DNA of 64,000 bases from Agriotes lineatus. Lineage: Eukaryota; Arthropoda; Insecta; Coleoptera; Elateridae. A program made the position numbers and the translations under genes. The notes under the pieces were generated by a model. The model saw only the letters and a list, made by a program, of their open reading frames with translations. It was not told where the DNA came from and did not search any database. Within the stretch, counting starts at the first letter, position 1, and each line of letters starts with the position of its first letter. Positions 10,975 through 22,660 of the stretch are shown in pieces. The DNA lies in NCBI GenBank assembly GCA_940337035.1, contig OW679195.1:172952015-173016014 (forward strand), read 5' to 3'.

Positions 10975-11437
10975 TAACCGGAAGTAGGTGTTTACTCTTG
11001 TGATTTTTCAGTTTTTTCGATTTTTTCAAAAACGGCTCTAACGATTTTTTTTAAACTTTACATTTTTATTACATTTTTAATGTGTATTGTTGTGAGATAG
11101 GTGATTTTCCAGTTGACTACTTCTAAAATGGGTTTCTTTTGTTTTTTTTTCATTTTTTTTTATTAACTCCTATTCTAAATAGAACACCCTGTATATTATT
11201 ACATTTTTGAATTCAGCTTAAAATGCTAGAGAAAATTTGTCTCTTGAACTAACACTCTATTTTCAACCGTTTTTGTAAAATTTCTAATTTTGAAAAATTT
11301 TGACAGATGCTTAAAAATTTAAAATCAGATTTTTGGCAAATTATAAGATCATTGTAAAAGGAAGTTGTGTGCGTGTATCACAGATTTTTTCAAAAACGGC
11401 TCTAACAATTTTTTTCAAACATTACATTATTTTATTA
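10975..11437 (-). repeat. R680 repeat, two partial copies
   Basis: The + strand shows the reverse orientation of the R680 family described at 26063-28533: CATAACCGGAAGTAGG at the left, through AGAACACCC, to GTATCACAGA at 11383. A second partial copy restarts at about 11384 and is interrupted at 11437 by the Tc1/mariner element. Confidence 0.8.
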
Positions 11438-12668
11438 CAGTGTGTCTAAAAAAGAACTACATCTAGTTACCTGTGAAATTTGTTTACATGTAAATTTTTA
11501 TGTGCCACTAGATTGTTATTGGTATTGCATTATCCAGAGCTGTCATTAATTAATTGTCAAATATTCATTTCAAATAGTTTTAATTATAAAATATTTGTTA
11601 ATACAATACAAAATGTACACAGTGCAAGAAAACATTTGAGGCATATTTTCGATCAGGACAGTTAATAAATGGGGAATGGCAATATTCCTATGCGACTTGT
11701 AAGCAGCAGTTTCGACTGCAGTTTCCTAACAGAATTGTCGAAGAAACTGTTTTGCTGCACCACATTCGTTGTGTTGTTGAAAAATTTCGGGCGACAGGAA
11801 GTGTAGAAAAAGGCAAGTCTACCGGAAGACCAGCCACTGAACCAAACATTATTGAAAATGTCGAAGCTCTTGTCGTAGAAAACCCAAAAATGTCAGTGAG
11901 TCGTATTTCAGCTCAGACAGATGTCCGTAGAAGTACTGTTCACAACATTTTGAAGAAGCGACTGCCCATGCATCCATATAAAGTGTCTGTTGTACATGAA
12001 ATTCGACAAAGGGACCATGCTAGTGGAATACATTACTGCAACTTTTTCCAAGAAAGTTTAAACAACAACGATGTTCTTGATTTAAGTTTTTTTAGTGACG
12101 AGGCGTGGTTCCATTTAAGTGGATTTGTAAATAAACAGAACTACAGAATGTGGTCAGTCGATAATCCACATAACTATGTTGAAGCTCCTTTACATCCTGT
12201 TAAAGTTGGAATATGATTAGCTGTATCACGCCGTAGGATCATAGGACCAATATTTTTTCATAACACCATACATGGTCAACGTTATCGACAACAGCTATTA
12301 GTGCCCTTAATGGTGGTTACTTTACTACCTTTAGTTTATTAAGTTATATTCCTTCCATTACTTTTAAGTTATGTATTTGAGAAATATTTTTTATTTTCTG
12401 GAAAACAATGAGGATTAATCATTTTTAATAAGGGTCGTCTTACTTCTTACGATATTTATGCTGTTGAATAATGCGTTAAAATGCACACATATCTTAATTT
12501 AAAAGTAAACGAAAACCACAAGTAAATTTTGTCAACAAAGTGAGGTTATGTTATTCTTCCGTCTACTAGGTCTACTACTAGCTAACAGTAGCGCGCGAGA
12601 GCTGCACATTTTACGTTTGTATGGGAAATTCAAAGCACACTAGATGTAGTTCTTTTTTAGACACACTG
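11438..12668 (+). mobile_element. Tc1/mariner-superfamily element nested in R680
   Basis: The ends are perfect inverted repeats of about 30 bp beginning CAGTGTGTCTAAAAAAGAAC, with TA on both sides (11436-11437 and 12669-12670). The R680 sequence resumes exactly at the right-hand TA, so the empty site is reconstructed. The internal transposase is truncated. Confidence 0.92.
11605..12345 (+). pseudogene. Degenerate Tc1/mariner transposase
   Basis: A frame of 155 codons (11752-12216) contains a helix-turn-helix region (KFRATGSVEKGKSTGRP, then VSRISAQTDVRRSTVHNIL) and the first catalytic Asp in FFSDEAWFHLSG. A Trp codon is TGA at 12214-12216. The same frame continues with SRRRIIGPIFF and stops soon after. 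The 5' part (from 11605) needs frameshifts to be read, and the second and third catalytic residues are deleted. It is not functional. Confidence 0.8.
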
Positions 12669-12670
12669 TA

Positions 12671-12990
12671 CATTTTGAATATGTATTGATGTGATATAGG
12701 TAATTGTCCAGTTGAATATCTCTAAAATTGGTTTCTTTTGTGTTTTTCGTTTTTTTTTTATTAACTCCTATTTTAAATATATTTTAAAACTGAAAAATCA
12801 CAAGAGTAAACCCCATACTTCCGGTTATGCGATTTTCTTCAAAAGCTTGCTGTCGCATCTACATAGTACACAAAACTTATATATGAAGTTTCAACGCCAT
12901 ACCTCTTTTCGTTTTTGAGATATTCTGTTCACAGACAGACAGACACACAGGCACACAGACCAATGAGCAAAAACATGTTTTTTTCCCAGC
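12671..12990. repeat. R680 repeat with internal orientation switch
   Basis: From 12671 to about 12780 the sequence continues the reverse-orientation R680 copy. At about 12785 it switches to forward orientation (ACTGAAAAATCACAAGAG) and runs through the GACA-rich stretch to about 12985. The remainder of the forward unit is found at 14064-14172, beyond an insert. Confidence 0.75.
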
Positions 12991-13932
12991 CGGTTAGAAT
13001 AGTAGGCATTGCTCACCTCATCTGAGGTAAGAAAGTTCGTTTTTCTCACCTAGGTAAGAAAGTAAATCATGCAATTTTTATGAAGAAACTGTACCGCATG
13101 TTAGCTGACTGCTGACGCGTGCTGATTCTGACAGCTGACATATTGATAGTTGACGGATAATTGACTTTATGACTTGTGTTACAGTCTGTTTATACGAGGA
13201 ATTAGGAATGCATTCTGTGAGTGTTCACATCCTTTTGATGCAGGCAAGTACGAAATTTTAAGTGGCCCCGTGAGTGGCCCTTCATTCGAAGGAATTAAAT
13301 TAACATCTCATGCATGCGTACTCACGACAGGAGAGGCTAAAAATCACCGTGCGCGCCCGCGCTTTATTTTTTAATCCAACCAAAACTGCTTTGACAGTTT
13401 GACCTCATATATATAATACACATATATTGCTGGTAGGGCCTGGAAACTTCAGAAAACATTACGGCGCCGACATAGTATCACTTAGAGTATAACGCGTCTC
13501 GTGCGCATGCGTGGGAATTCGAACTCCGCCTTTAGAAGTGAATTTTAAACTTGACCACTTCCCCATTGGGCGGACGACGCCGCCGCCCTTGCGCACCGCT
13601 TATCGTTATACATTGAAGAGTTTGTTGTCTGTCTCACTTCCTTGGTGAGTTTCCCACTCATAGCCGCTAGCAATATAGTAAGTATTAGATATATGTTTGA
13701 CCTCAGTGGACATAACCTCAAAAAGTATAAATAGTAAAGCGATTTTTTTAACGACAAAATTTTTAAGTAGTCAGAGTTACTTCTGAATAAAACTGTTTAG
13801 AAACATTTTGAGAACAGCATAAAATCGGAAAACATGCTGAATATTTTTATTGTCACCTTTAACAACTTTAACAGTCTGTTGAATTATTTTTATGGTGTCA
13901 AATTTTACTCCACTGAGGCCGGCTGGGAAAAA
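12978..13932. mobile_element. Possible TIR element inserted in R680
   Basis: A 16-bp inverted repeat, TTTTTTTCCCAGCCGG, occurs at 12978-12993 and inverted at 13917-13932. Immediately inside the left end lie CACCT/AGGTAAGAAAG hairpins. No coding region is evident; the small frames at 13174-13374 and 13545-13757 match nothing I know. Ends and target duplication are not certain. Confidence 0.4.
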
Positions 13933-13952
13933 AAAATAGTATTCAGACTTCG

Positions 13953-14046
13953 TTAAGAAAGTGCTCTTGCATACCTTGCGCAATTACAAACCTCGCCTTC
14001 GGCTCGGTTTATAAACTTTGCGCTCGGTATGCAAGACTGCACTTTC
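13953..14046. repeat. Hairpin element with GC-rich loop
   Basis: The arms TAAGAAAGTGC.CTTGCATACC and GGTATGCAAG.CTGCACTTTCTTA are inverted copies around a loop holding CCTCGCCTTCGGCTCGG. It lies between the insert above and the rest of the R680 unit. Confidence 0.7.
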
Positions 14047-14063
14047 TTACCTTGGTTTGAAAT

Positions 14064-14172
14064 ATACTATTTTGGGTTCAGGGGACTCTAAAACGTGAAT
14101 ATCTGTTGAAAACTCAATTTCGAATTTTTGGGGTGAATTCAATACTTCCTTTATCGTAAAAGGAAGTAAAGC
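14064..14172 (+). repeat. R680 3' terminal segment
   Basis: Forward-orientation end of an R680 unit, from GGGTTCAGGGGACTC to the terminal hairpin ACTTCCTTTATCGTAAAAGG. It completes the copy interrupted at 12985. Confidence 0.8.
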
Positions 14173-14489
14173 CCGACTACAAAACTTAACAGTGTATTAT
14201 TTACCGAATGGTTAGTTGTACGTAAAAAACCTGTATAGTCTTTTTTGTAGAGGATTTCCTAGCCGTCATTTTTTGTGATAACTAAGAAAGTCATACGACC
14301 CATAGAAAGAGATATTTGCGAAAAACTTATTTCTGTCGCCTTTGACCTTGAATAACTCAAAACGCAAGCGTGATATCGATGGAGACTTTTGAGACATTAT
14401 TTGTAATGGCAAAATGACGGTGTATGCAAAATTTCAGCTCACTTGGATTTTTTCGGCAGATGCTGCGTTTTTCAGTCTAATGTAACTGG

Positions 14490-15058
14490 GTGTAGAAATG
14501 TTTTACGCACCATAGGGTTTTCAATGGGAATTTTTTCATAAGACAATATTTGCTTCCCTAATTATTTTAGAGCAAACTTGTAAATAGGTTTTTTGTAGAG
14601 CAAACAATTCTGCATCCATTTATGCCATCATTTTTGTCATTTTACGTCAGAAAACCTAATAATAAAAGAAACTAGAATTATAATTTTTTCAAAAATCAGT
14701 GCGAATTGTGAAGTGGTGGTATGCTGGAAGCAGATCAGGTGCAATAAGTGCCATGGTTGCCGCTACATTTGACAGATGCAAACAAACAACAAACTAATTT
14801 GTTGATGCCTTGAGATGCTTCAATAATTTCAAGGCACCACTGATTTGTCTAAAAATGGTAATTTTGTTGTTTTAAATTTTTGGTTTTCCGAAATGTAAAA
14901 TGACAAATGCTGGCATAAATGGATACAGAATTTTTTTCTCTACAAAAAACTTCTTTACAAGTTTGCTCTAAAATAATTAGGGAAGCAAATATTGTCATAT
15001 GAAAAAATTCCCATTGAAATCCCTGTGGTGCGTAAAGCATTTCTACACCCTGTATAGT
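14490..15058. mobile_element. Long-TIR MITE, about 570 bp
   Basis: The left arm (14490-14665: GGGTGTAGAAATG, TTACGCACCA, CAATGGGAATTTTTTCATA, AATAATT) is repeated inverted at 14865-15055 with about 85-90% identity by eye. The arms are about 175-190 bp around a 200-bp spacer. A short minus frame at 14849-15076 lies within the arm and is not a gene. The boundaries look like TA-flanked ends on the right (CTGTA), with a less clear left end. Confidence 0.75.
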
Positions 15059-15134
15059 GCCAATTTTAATATTCATTTTAAAATTTGAGTCTTTGACTTA
15101 GAAAGAAACTAAAATAAAATGTAAATTGGCAATT

Positions 15135-15287
15135 CATTCATTCATCATTCATAATCTATAGCCTCTTTTACCTTTCGGTGTCGAGGACCATTCATACCTC
15201 GCGGGAGGTGCAACGGAGGTAATGCGCCGCACGTGACTTACATTACGCTCCCCCGCATGCAAACATACCACACACACAACGACTTAC
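15135..15287 (-). mobile_element. Short LINE/SINE insertion with 11-bp target duplication
   Basis: The block is flanked by exact direct repeats AATTGGCAATT (15124-15134 and 15288-15298). On the minus strand it ends in ATAGATTATGAATGATGAAT-type reiterations, a short-repeat tail. The 3' segment (CCTCGACACCGAAAGGTAAA on minus) recurs at 21221-21265 and, diverged, at 42780-42830, where it follows an RTE-like ORF2. It is probably a 5'-truncated insert of the same RTE-type family, or a SINE sharing its tail. Confidence 0.8.
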
Positions 15288-15298
15288 AATTGGCAATT

Positions 15299-15830
15299 AA
15301 TAATTAGAAATAATGCGTAATATCTATCCTACTTTATCAAAACTAGAAGGAATTTTTATGAAAAATGAACAATTATTTTCATTATTTGACATTTAGAAAT
15401 TTGTTATTTTAGGTTCATGTCAGTTTGACAATAGCAACATCTTGAAACATTCTTTCAAAAACAGCAATTTATCAATTTATCCTTGAAAACTGGTTCCACT
15501 TGTCCCTACAGTCCCTTTATATACAACAGTCTGGCCATATAAAATGTCACTTATGACATAAGACAGAATATGGCCGCCTCGTCGTTGATACGAGCGTCAG
15601 CCAAAATTTAAAAATTAAGTCGGCACGTAACATTACTCCAACACTCGTATCGATGAGCCATAGAAAAATCCCAAATTCTAAAGAAACGGGCCAAGAGGAC
15701 AATTCTCGAGCCTTTGCATAAATCATTTCGTAGTCCAAGAAAACAAGGGTGGAAGCAATAAATCCCAAAACACAGTAACAAGTCCACTCAAAAACTCAAG
15801 CCGTTAACCGTCACTCACTTGTATTTGTAA
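15299..15830. other. No recognised feature
   Basis: AT-rich on the left. A 73-codon minus frame (15547-15768) has no recognisable domain. Confidence 0.35.
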
Positions 15831-16330
15831 AAACGTCAGAGCAAGTACTCGAAAAACGCATTGAACGGGGAAACGAAAATTAAGCGCAGAGCAGTAATTA
15901 AGCGGCGAGTTATATTTATCCCAATCACGTCGTATTCCAGTTGATTTTTGGGCAATACAATACGCTTAAAAGCAACACACTGCGCGGGCGCGCTAAATTA
16001 AATGAACTCAATCGCAGCGCAGTAATTAAGCGGCGAGTTATATTTATCCCAATCACGTCGTGTTTGGGCTTAAAATTTAAGTTTTTTTGTCAAGCAAGAC
16101 AATGCGGCTAAAATCAAACCGCTAATTAGCCGCACCAGGAAATTAGCCTTACGCATTGCACAATCGCCTAAATGAGCGCCCCCCAGAAATGTGTCTTCGC
16201 GCCACGGGCCAATAAGCATCGAGGGAGCGGAGCACAAAGAAGCTGGCCTCTTTAAATAGAGAAACCCAGGCCAGAAGAGATCACTCTGCCTCAGCGGGTC
16301 GAAATTAAGTGGGAAGTTATGAAATAGTAA
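15831..16330. other. GC-richer island with 50-bp direct repeat
   Basis: Base composition rises compared with the flanks. CAGTAATTAAGCGGCGAGTT and the following TATATTTATCCCAATCACGT occur twice (about 15891-15932 and 16020-16061), nearly identical and 129 bp apart. Several TAATTA/CTAATTAG homeodomain-like sites lie in and after the repeats. TTTAAATA at 16251-16258 is followed about 25-30 bases later by TCACTCT, which could be a TATA box and initiator. No reading frame here looks like a gene. It could be a promoter/enhancer, or part of an unrecognised retroelement LTR. Confidence 0.35.
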
Positions 16331-17469
16331 TTTTAAGCGTATCAGACTATATACCCACTGTTTTATTAGTTTTGGGATCACTTTAAATTCTGTAGATTTA
16401 TTATTATTTATGTGAGCACTAACTGTAAATAAAATTTATAATATCTCATTGATACAACATTGTTTTACTATTTAGTCATATAGAAAGTAATAGAAATAGT
16501 AAATGCTTTCAGTAGTTATTTTTGCTCTGTTTACAATAGTTAGACCAGCAGAACCTACATTAAATAATAGCGAGCATGATGTTTGTAGTAATATTATGTA
16601 TAACAACATGCCTAATATTAATATTGATTTTGTAACTGAGGATGACATGAAAAAATAAATCAACTGCTGGATTTAATCAGGCGCCCAGTTTCTTTGCAAA
16701 GAATTATGCCAGTGCTTTAGTTTGTTCACTTTCGATTATCTTTAATCTAAGCATCAAAACATTACATTTTCCCCGCAATGGAAAACTGCTTAAATAACAC
16801 CAGTATTTAAAAACTGAAAAACATCTGATATTGAGAACTATAGACCTATAGCAATTCTATTCAACTTCTCGAAGGTTTTTGAGATAGGTAATCATATTCC
16901 GACATATGTATGTAGCAGGCAAGCATTCGAGTTGTAAATTTTCCATACCTCTAGTGGTAGGGGCACCAGAAAGGGCACGAAAGATAAAAGAGGTGGTCGA
17001 AGGCAGAAGGTAGCGGCCCGCCTCAAGGCCGGTATCTAGTTTTAAATTGACTGTGAATTGATGTGCTATGCGAATACGAAACAAAAGTGCTTCGAATAAA
17101 TTAATTGTGCTTTCGCCATTGCCGGGGAAGCTACCCTGGAACACATCAAAAATAGTAGTCATCTACCAGCCGAGGAGGTTCTGTTCGCCCACACCAGGGT
17201 CCTGAGGAATTCGAGGGAGGATTCTCGAATCTCATTGCCTGCAGGACGCCATTTGCACTGTTGGAAGGTGCAGAAACCTAGGTGTGCTGCTTGAAAGATA
17301 CGTAGTTAAGAGGGGTTTTGTTTAATATCAATAAATTATTTGTAAAATTTATGTGTTTTTCATTTAATCGCTAACACGAACCTACCCTAAACTATCAAAT
17401 AAACGATATGTTACATGTATAATAACGTTAAAAACTATATTTTCTCCTTTTCAGCATAGGTTTGTAGAA
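16331..17469. other. No supported gene
   Basis: Contains a short + frame ending in TGA near 17303 (through HLPAEEVLFAHTRV), with coding-like composition but no start and no family match, and a 101-codon minus frame over the same bases. Neither could be assigned. Confidence 0.3.
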
Positions 17470-18890
17470 AAATGCTCTATTGTTCTACCAATTTTATCTC
17501 TTTTACTCAATTTGCTTTAGAAATTCTGGATAAACAAGGTCAAATAGATGTTATTTATACCGACTTCTCCAAAGCATTTGATCAAATTGATCATAATATT
17601 ATCTTGAAAAAACTACTAACTAACAGTACTATTACAATTCACTAATTAACTCCTATTTAAGGAATAAACCCCATTATGTTAGCTATAATGGTTATAAATC
17701 TGAGGAATTCATACCTTCTGAAGTTCCTCAGGGTTCCAACTTAGGACCCTTACTTTTCGTCTTATTTATCAATGATTATGCAAAGATAACAAGTCAAATA
17801 TTTTAATGTATGCAGATGATGTTAAACTATTCTTACCTATTAACTCATTTGCAGACTGTATCAATATACAATCTGATCTATATATTCTTGCCAACTGGTG
17901 TATTCTAAATAAACTTAATCTAAACGTTAATAAATGTAAAATTGTTACATACACTCGGAAGGTTTCTTTAATAACCTTTCCATATATCATTGTGAACTTA
18001 CCAAAGATTTAGGCATATTATTTGATAGTTAGCTGACCTTTAACAATCATATTGGCAAAATTGTCTGCTTGGCTTACAAAATGTTGGGATTTATCATTCG
18101 TAACTGCAAACAGTTCAAAAACACTACAACTATTAAAATATTGTACTTCAGTCTGGTACATTCTAAGCTTGAATAGGGCGCCCTTGTTTGGAATCCATTT
18201 TATGACTGTTTCAAGACTCTAACTGAATCTGTTTAAATAAAGTTTTTAAAATATATATGGTTGAAGATCTATTCACACATATCAGTGCTGCGTCCACTCA
18301 GTTCCGTGAAAATAATATCGTTTCTTTGAATTTAACCAACGCATCTACACATGTCCGGCACCATGCCGTATTTTACCCCTCAGTGTCAGTGCAGTTTCCG
18401 TACCGTGATTTCATATATCGTCACCGACGATATTTTTGCCATTTCACGAACGTCATTTGATGTATAGTTGGTCTTACCTTCCTATACAAATTGTTACATA
18501 ATAAAATCGACTGCCCAACTGCCCATACATATTGCAGAAACTTGATTTTCGTGTTCCTAAAACCAGTAGTAGGCAATGCAACACTTTGCTTGCAAACGGG
18601 TCATACGAACCTCTTGTTTAAATCCCCTGTATACTCAATGTATCATAACTTTAATGTTATTTCAAATTATGTCGACATTAATATAGATAATTTAAAAAAG
18701 GTTATAGATGTTGCCCGTAATTCTTTTATGAGTTAGTAACTACCTGCGAATATTATTATTGTGTTTATATTAATTTTGTCATCTAACTCTTCAACTTTTT
18801 TTGCTTATCGCTTTTGTTTTACATGTTATTATATGTAAAAATTGGCCTGTAATTGGCGGTGCTGTTGAACAATATTGTTATTATTATTAA
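17470..18890 (+). pseudogene. Non-LTR reverse transcriptase fragment (Jockey/CR1-like)
   Basis: Starting with CSTNFISFTQFALEIL, the sequence reads VIYTDFSKAFDQIDHNIIL (RT motif A), then EVPQGSNLGPLLFVLFIND and LMYADDVKLF (catalytic Asp pair). Thumb-like sequence follows to a C-terminal VDINIDNLKKVIDVARNSF and TAG near 18736. At least three frameshifts and several stops break it. The 5' half (endonuclease) is missing, and the 3' UTR ends in ATTATTATT near 18890. It is a dead, 5'-truncated LINE. Confidence 0.88.
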
Positions 18891-19136
18891 TACGCGACTG
18901 ATATTTCTATACGGCCCACTGCATTTTTAGTTCAAGGCATTTTTATCATTTGTAGAGGCACTACAGTTCGTTGCGCTTCAGCGCCTGATTGTGTATCACA
19001 AGGCATACAATATGCAATTAACTTATCTTTATGAATCCATGAAAGACTACTGTTCTTTTTAAATTAATTTAACTATAGCTAAACATTAATTATAATGTTA
19101 ATAATAAAGAGAATAAAACACTATCTAGGTGAACAG
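18891..19136. other. AT-rich spacer between the LINE and P-type relics
   Basis: No coding or repeat structure recognised. Confidence 0.4.
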
Positions 19137-20950
19137 TCAATTTAATTTCAGAAGTTTTCTTTTTTTAGTGGTAACAGAAATACTCCTTTTTCTATTTTTT
19201 TGTGAGTGTAAATTGCAGTAATTTACTAAAACACGAGACACCAGTTTTTCTATTATTACTTCACAAACAATAATAGAATGAAGATTAGATGAAAAAATAG
19301 AATTAATAGGAAGGTAATGAACAAAAAGTTTCTTTAAAATTAAATTAACATTTTCCTTCGGAAGGTACGACAGAATATCTAACGTGATTTGTATCATATA
19401 TTCGATTAGGGATACAAATCGATCACTCAGATAATGTAACTTTCTCCGATTTTGACTATAAATTAACATAATGTAGACAAACATAATTCACATTCGAAGG
19501 AGACGCATACAAAAGCAGTAGATGCATTCGAGATGAATTAGAATCATCACATGTAAATGAACTTAATCCTTCTAGTTTTTCAATTGTTCTTTTCTCCAGA
19601 GTAACAGTAATATATTTGTGTTTATTTAAATTTTGTGTGATTTTAAATTTCCCATTGCTGGTATAGTCAACAGTGGATATTGTATTACTGTTGTTTATAT
19701 TTTTAAGTAAACCATTTCTCAATATTTGTCTAAGAGCGTATTCAGCTGCTTTGCAGTCTGTAAGATTATTGGAACCACCCCGTTGTTCAATATTAGCAAA
19801 CACCAACTCTACAGCGTAAGAACTGAATTTTTTTGTTAGGACAAAAATTAAGGTCAACAGTCAAATCTAAGATACACAACTATGTGCTTCCATGAAAATC
19901 AAAGCCTCAGCAGTCTCTTTGTTTAACCCGTTCATATCTGCTTTTGCTGAAGTGGAATGAATATTTCTAATATACCGTGGAAATTCCTCTTGTGACCAAA
20001 TCAGGCGTATATCGTTAATATCGGTGTAAGGAGCAGCATTAGCATCTCTCTGGAGAATATGTTTTGTTACCGAAGTCATGAATTTGAAAAAAAAATACAT
20101 ATTTTCTATGTACTTGACTGTTGCAGTACAGTTCCTGAAATAAGAGTATTCTTCACCACCATGATTGGCGACATAACGCAGGACTGCTGTGACTGGTGGT
20201 GAAAATATTTGAACCGACAAAAATACTTTCATTTTTTCAAAATCGACGGACAAGGGTGTTTTTTTAGTTAAATTCCTAACTGGCCTAACTATTAAATCTT
20301 CTTGTGCATCGACAAGTTCTTTTAAATAATCTACAGTAAGTACTCTTATCAGATGAAGTCATGACATGATCTAAAAATAAATTTCTGGCATTTTTCAATG
20401 AATGATAATAATCGAAACTTGGAAAAAGTTTGAATAAAGGATTATAAAGATGAGGAACAACATTCTGCAGCATGCACTTTCAAAATGACTATAAATCCAC
20501 ATTCGGAGATTAAACTTAAAACGTCCATTGTTAACGTATACAATTCTTTGCTATATAACTTTCTATGAAAATAATAACTTGCTAGGATTATATACTTTGT
20601 AGAAAGTTCGTGGATAATGAAACAAAGTAATTAATTTGCAATTACGGACTTGATACCAATTTTATCATCGGATGTACTAGGTTTCGTCTCAAAGCCAAAT
20701 ATCAGATCTTTTGCTTTTGAATAATAAACAACCTCTTTGACTGATATATCATCCACCACCAAAGAACAAATCTTTTCTGCAGTGTTCAAGGTTTTAATTT
20801 TGCACATTAGTCCGTGTTCATTAAAATTTCGTTACCATCTCCAAAATATTTTTGTAATGTGTTTTTTCAGTACTAATTTCTAAGAAATTCATAACCCATA
20901 GGGGAACAAAATCTCCATACAATGCACTGACGTATAGCCACAATACTTTA
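19137..20950 (-). pseudogene. P-element-like (THAP9-type) transposase relic
   Basis: Minus-strand frames joined by frameshifts show the order of a P-type transposase. KIKTLNTAEKICSLVVDDIS near 20790 is the start of the RNase H-like domain. Then come PLFKLFPSFDYYHSLKNAR, LNKETAEALIF near 19900, NIEQRGGSNN.TDCKAAEYAL and RQILRNGLLKNIN near 19730. The last two match the conserved tail seen at 58730 (IRSRGGFNNNP, ESAYKRLL). The final frame ends at 19137. The copy has many breaks and no THAP zinc finger. It is only distantly similar to the copy at 56.1-59.1 kb, so the two are separate families or old paralogues. Confidence 0.7.
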
Positions 20951-21220
20951 TTTTAGTCAGTAGCCAATATTAGAGTCATGTTAAGCGCGTTTTCCTCCAC
21001 ATTTGCCAGTCGCTGACGACTGCAACCGAGTAGCCGCGACCAGTTCGTTAAGACATCTACAATGCATTTAAGCCGGTCTGTTTTTCTACCTGCTACTGAT
21101 TTGTTACTACCAAAATCCATTTGCCAATCGCTTGACATCTTTGTGAGCAGACAAGCAACTTATTCGTTGGCGAATGTTTTGCCATTGTGTTTGTGAGTCT
21201 TGTTCTTAAATAATTTTTTT

Positions 21221-21265
21221 TTCATTCATAATCTATAGCCTCTTACCTTTCGGTGTCGAGGACCG
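21221..21265 (-). mobile_element. Very short RTE-type 3' tail
   Basis: ATTCATAATCTATAGCCTC followed by TTACCTTTCGGTGTCGAGGA repeats the tail segment of the 15135-15287 insert almost exactly. Only about 45 bp is present, a severely 5'-truncated copy. Confidence 0.7.
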
Positions 21266-22530
21266 TAATATATTTTAAATTGGTAAAATCAGGAAAATGG
21301 AACTAGTAACAACTTTTGGCAAGAATCTAATAGTTCGTATTTTTTGGTTGTAGCTACACCAAGTATTTCAACATATACCCTCTTTAACAAAACATTATTC
21401 TAGGCCTATTCCTTATTGGTTGAACTTGAGGTTCTGCCCACAATGCATCCATTCTGCGGAACGTTGCACCTTGTATTATGGTCATTAAAAATTTTAAAAA
21501 AAAGTATATTTCTAGTTTAATATACAATTAATGGATTTCAATTTTAAAACTATGAAAAAGAATTATTTTTTTAAAATATTTGCAGGATAATTTATCATGC
21601 CCCTACTCTAACCTAGGTACATTATTAGAATATTGCCTGTTGTTCTCGTTCAAAAAGAAAACATACTAATTTGCAGTTTTGAATTTGTGCGTACTACTTA
21701 CATTTCTAAACTTTTATAAACAGTAAAAAATAAATTAAAACTTCATTCGTATTTTATGTTCACAGCTTTTAGTCAAATAAATTAAATTTGAGCTTATGTT
21801 AAAAACATTTTTATACACGACTAACATGGAAATAAATGAATGAACAAACTCTGTTTTAAAAAATGCCACTTTCCAGACATTCACCTTTAAATTTTGTTTC
21901 AATATCTCTCAAATGATTATTGATTAATATTGATTGAAATCCTTCTACCTGTCTATTTTTAAACAGGGATAATACTTTTCTCCTGAGTCTTTCATGTTCT
22001 TGTGTTAAGAGGAGCAGATTTTCTTCGCGGGCCTAGTAACTTACAACATAAAAATTTTATTGTTTTTTATCAATATTCATTTTATAAACTGCAGTCGCGA
22101 GCGTAGAACTGTAATAGCATTATGGGAGGAAAACTGTGCAAGTCCATGTAATACATGGATCTTTACATTTAACTTAAATGGATTTAATTGGAATGGAATG
22201 GAATTATAACAACTTTTTTCCAACAATCTGGAAATGAAATTTTTGAAAAACAACAGTTATAGTATGTGTAAGATATGGCAAAATAATATGACAGCAATAT
22301 TTAATAATATCAAGGCCTAGTGCTTTACGGCTAGGTACATTATTGAAAGGTTTGGTAATTCAAGTATTTGCCATCGTATTCACGCATTTTTTCCAATAAT
22401 TTTTCACAGTGCATTTATAACTGTCAAACAAAACGTCACAGCTATAAGGCTACTATAATTTAGCAAATATCATAATTTTACGCCAGGTTATTACCTACCA
22501 TTTACTTTACAAAAGGAAATATTGGTAGTG
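21266..22530. other. Gene-free AT-rich interval
   Basis: No coding frame, tRNA-like fold or known repeat was recognised in this stretch. Confidence 0.4.
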
Positions 22531-22533
22531 AAA

Positions 22534-22660
22534 AAAGTTACACAGGATGTAGGAAGATTTACACTACCTCGAACCTTGCTACCCTTGTTCGCTTTGCTCA
22601 CTCAGGCATCAAACGGTCCTCGGTGGTGTAAATCTTACCTACATCCCTTGTAAAATAATA
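22534..22660. repeat. Hairpin element
   Basis: GATGTAGGAAGATTTACAC and GGTGTAAATCTTACCTACATC are inverted around a loop of GC-richer sequence. About 75 bp farther right, GTAAATCTGCATTTTTAC occurs twice (22753-22770 and about 22786). Confidence 0.65.

Noticed and set aside
16857..17303. Overlapping frames on both strands that look somewhat coding
   Set aside because: No start, splice sites or family motif could be agreed; left unannotated.
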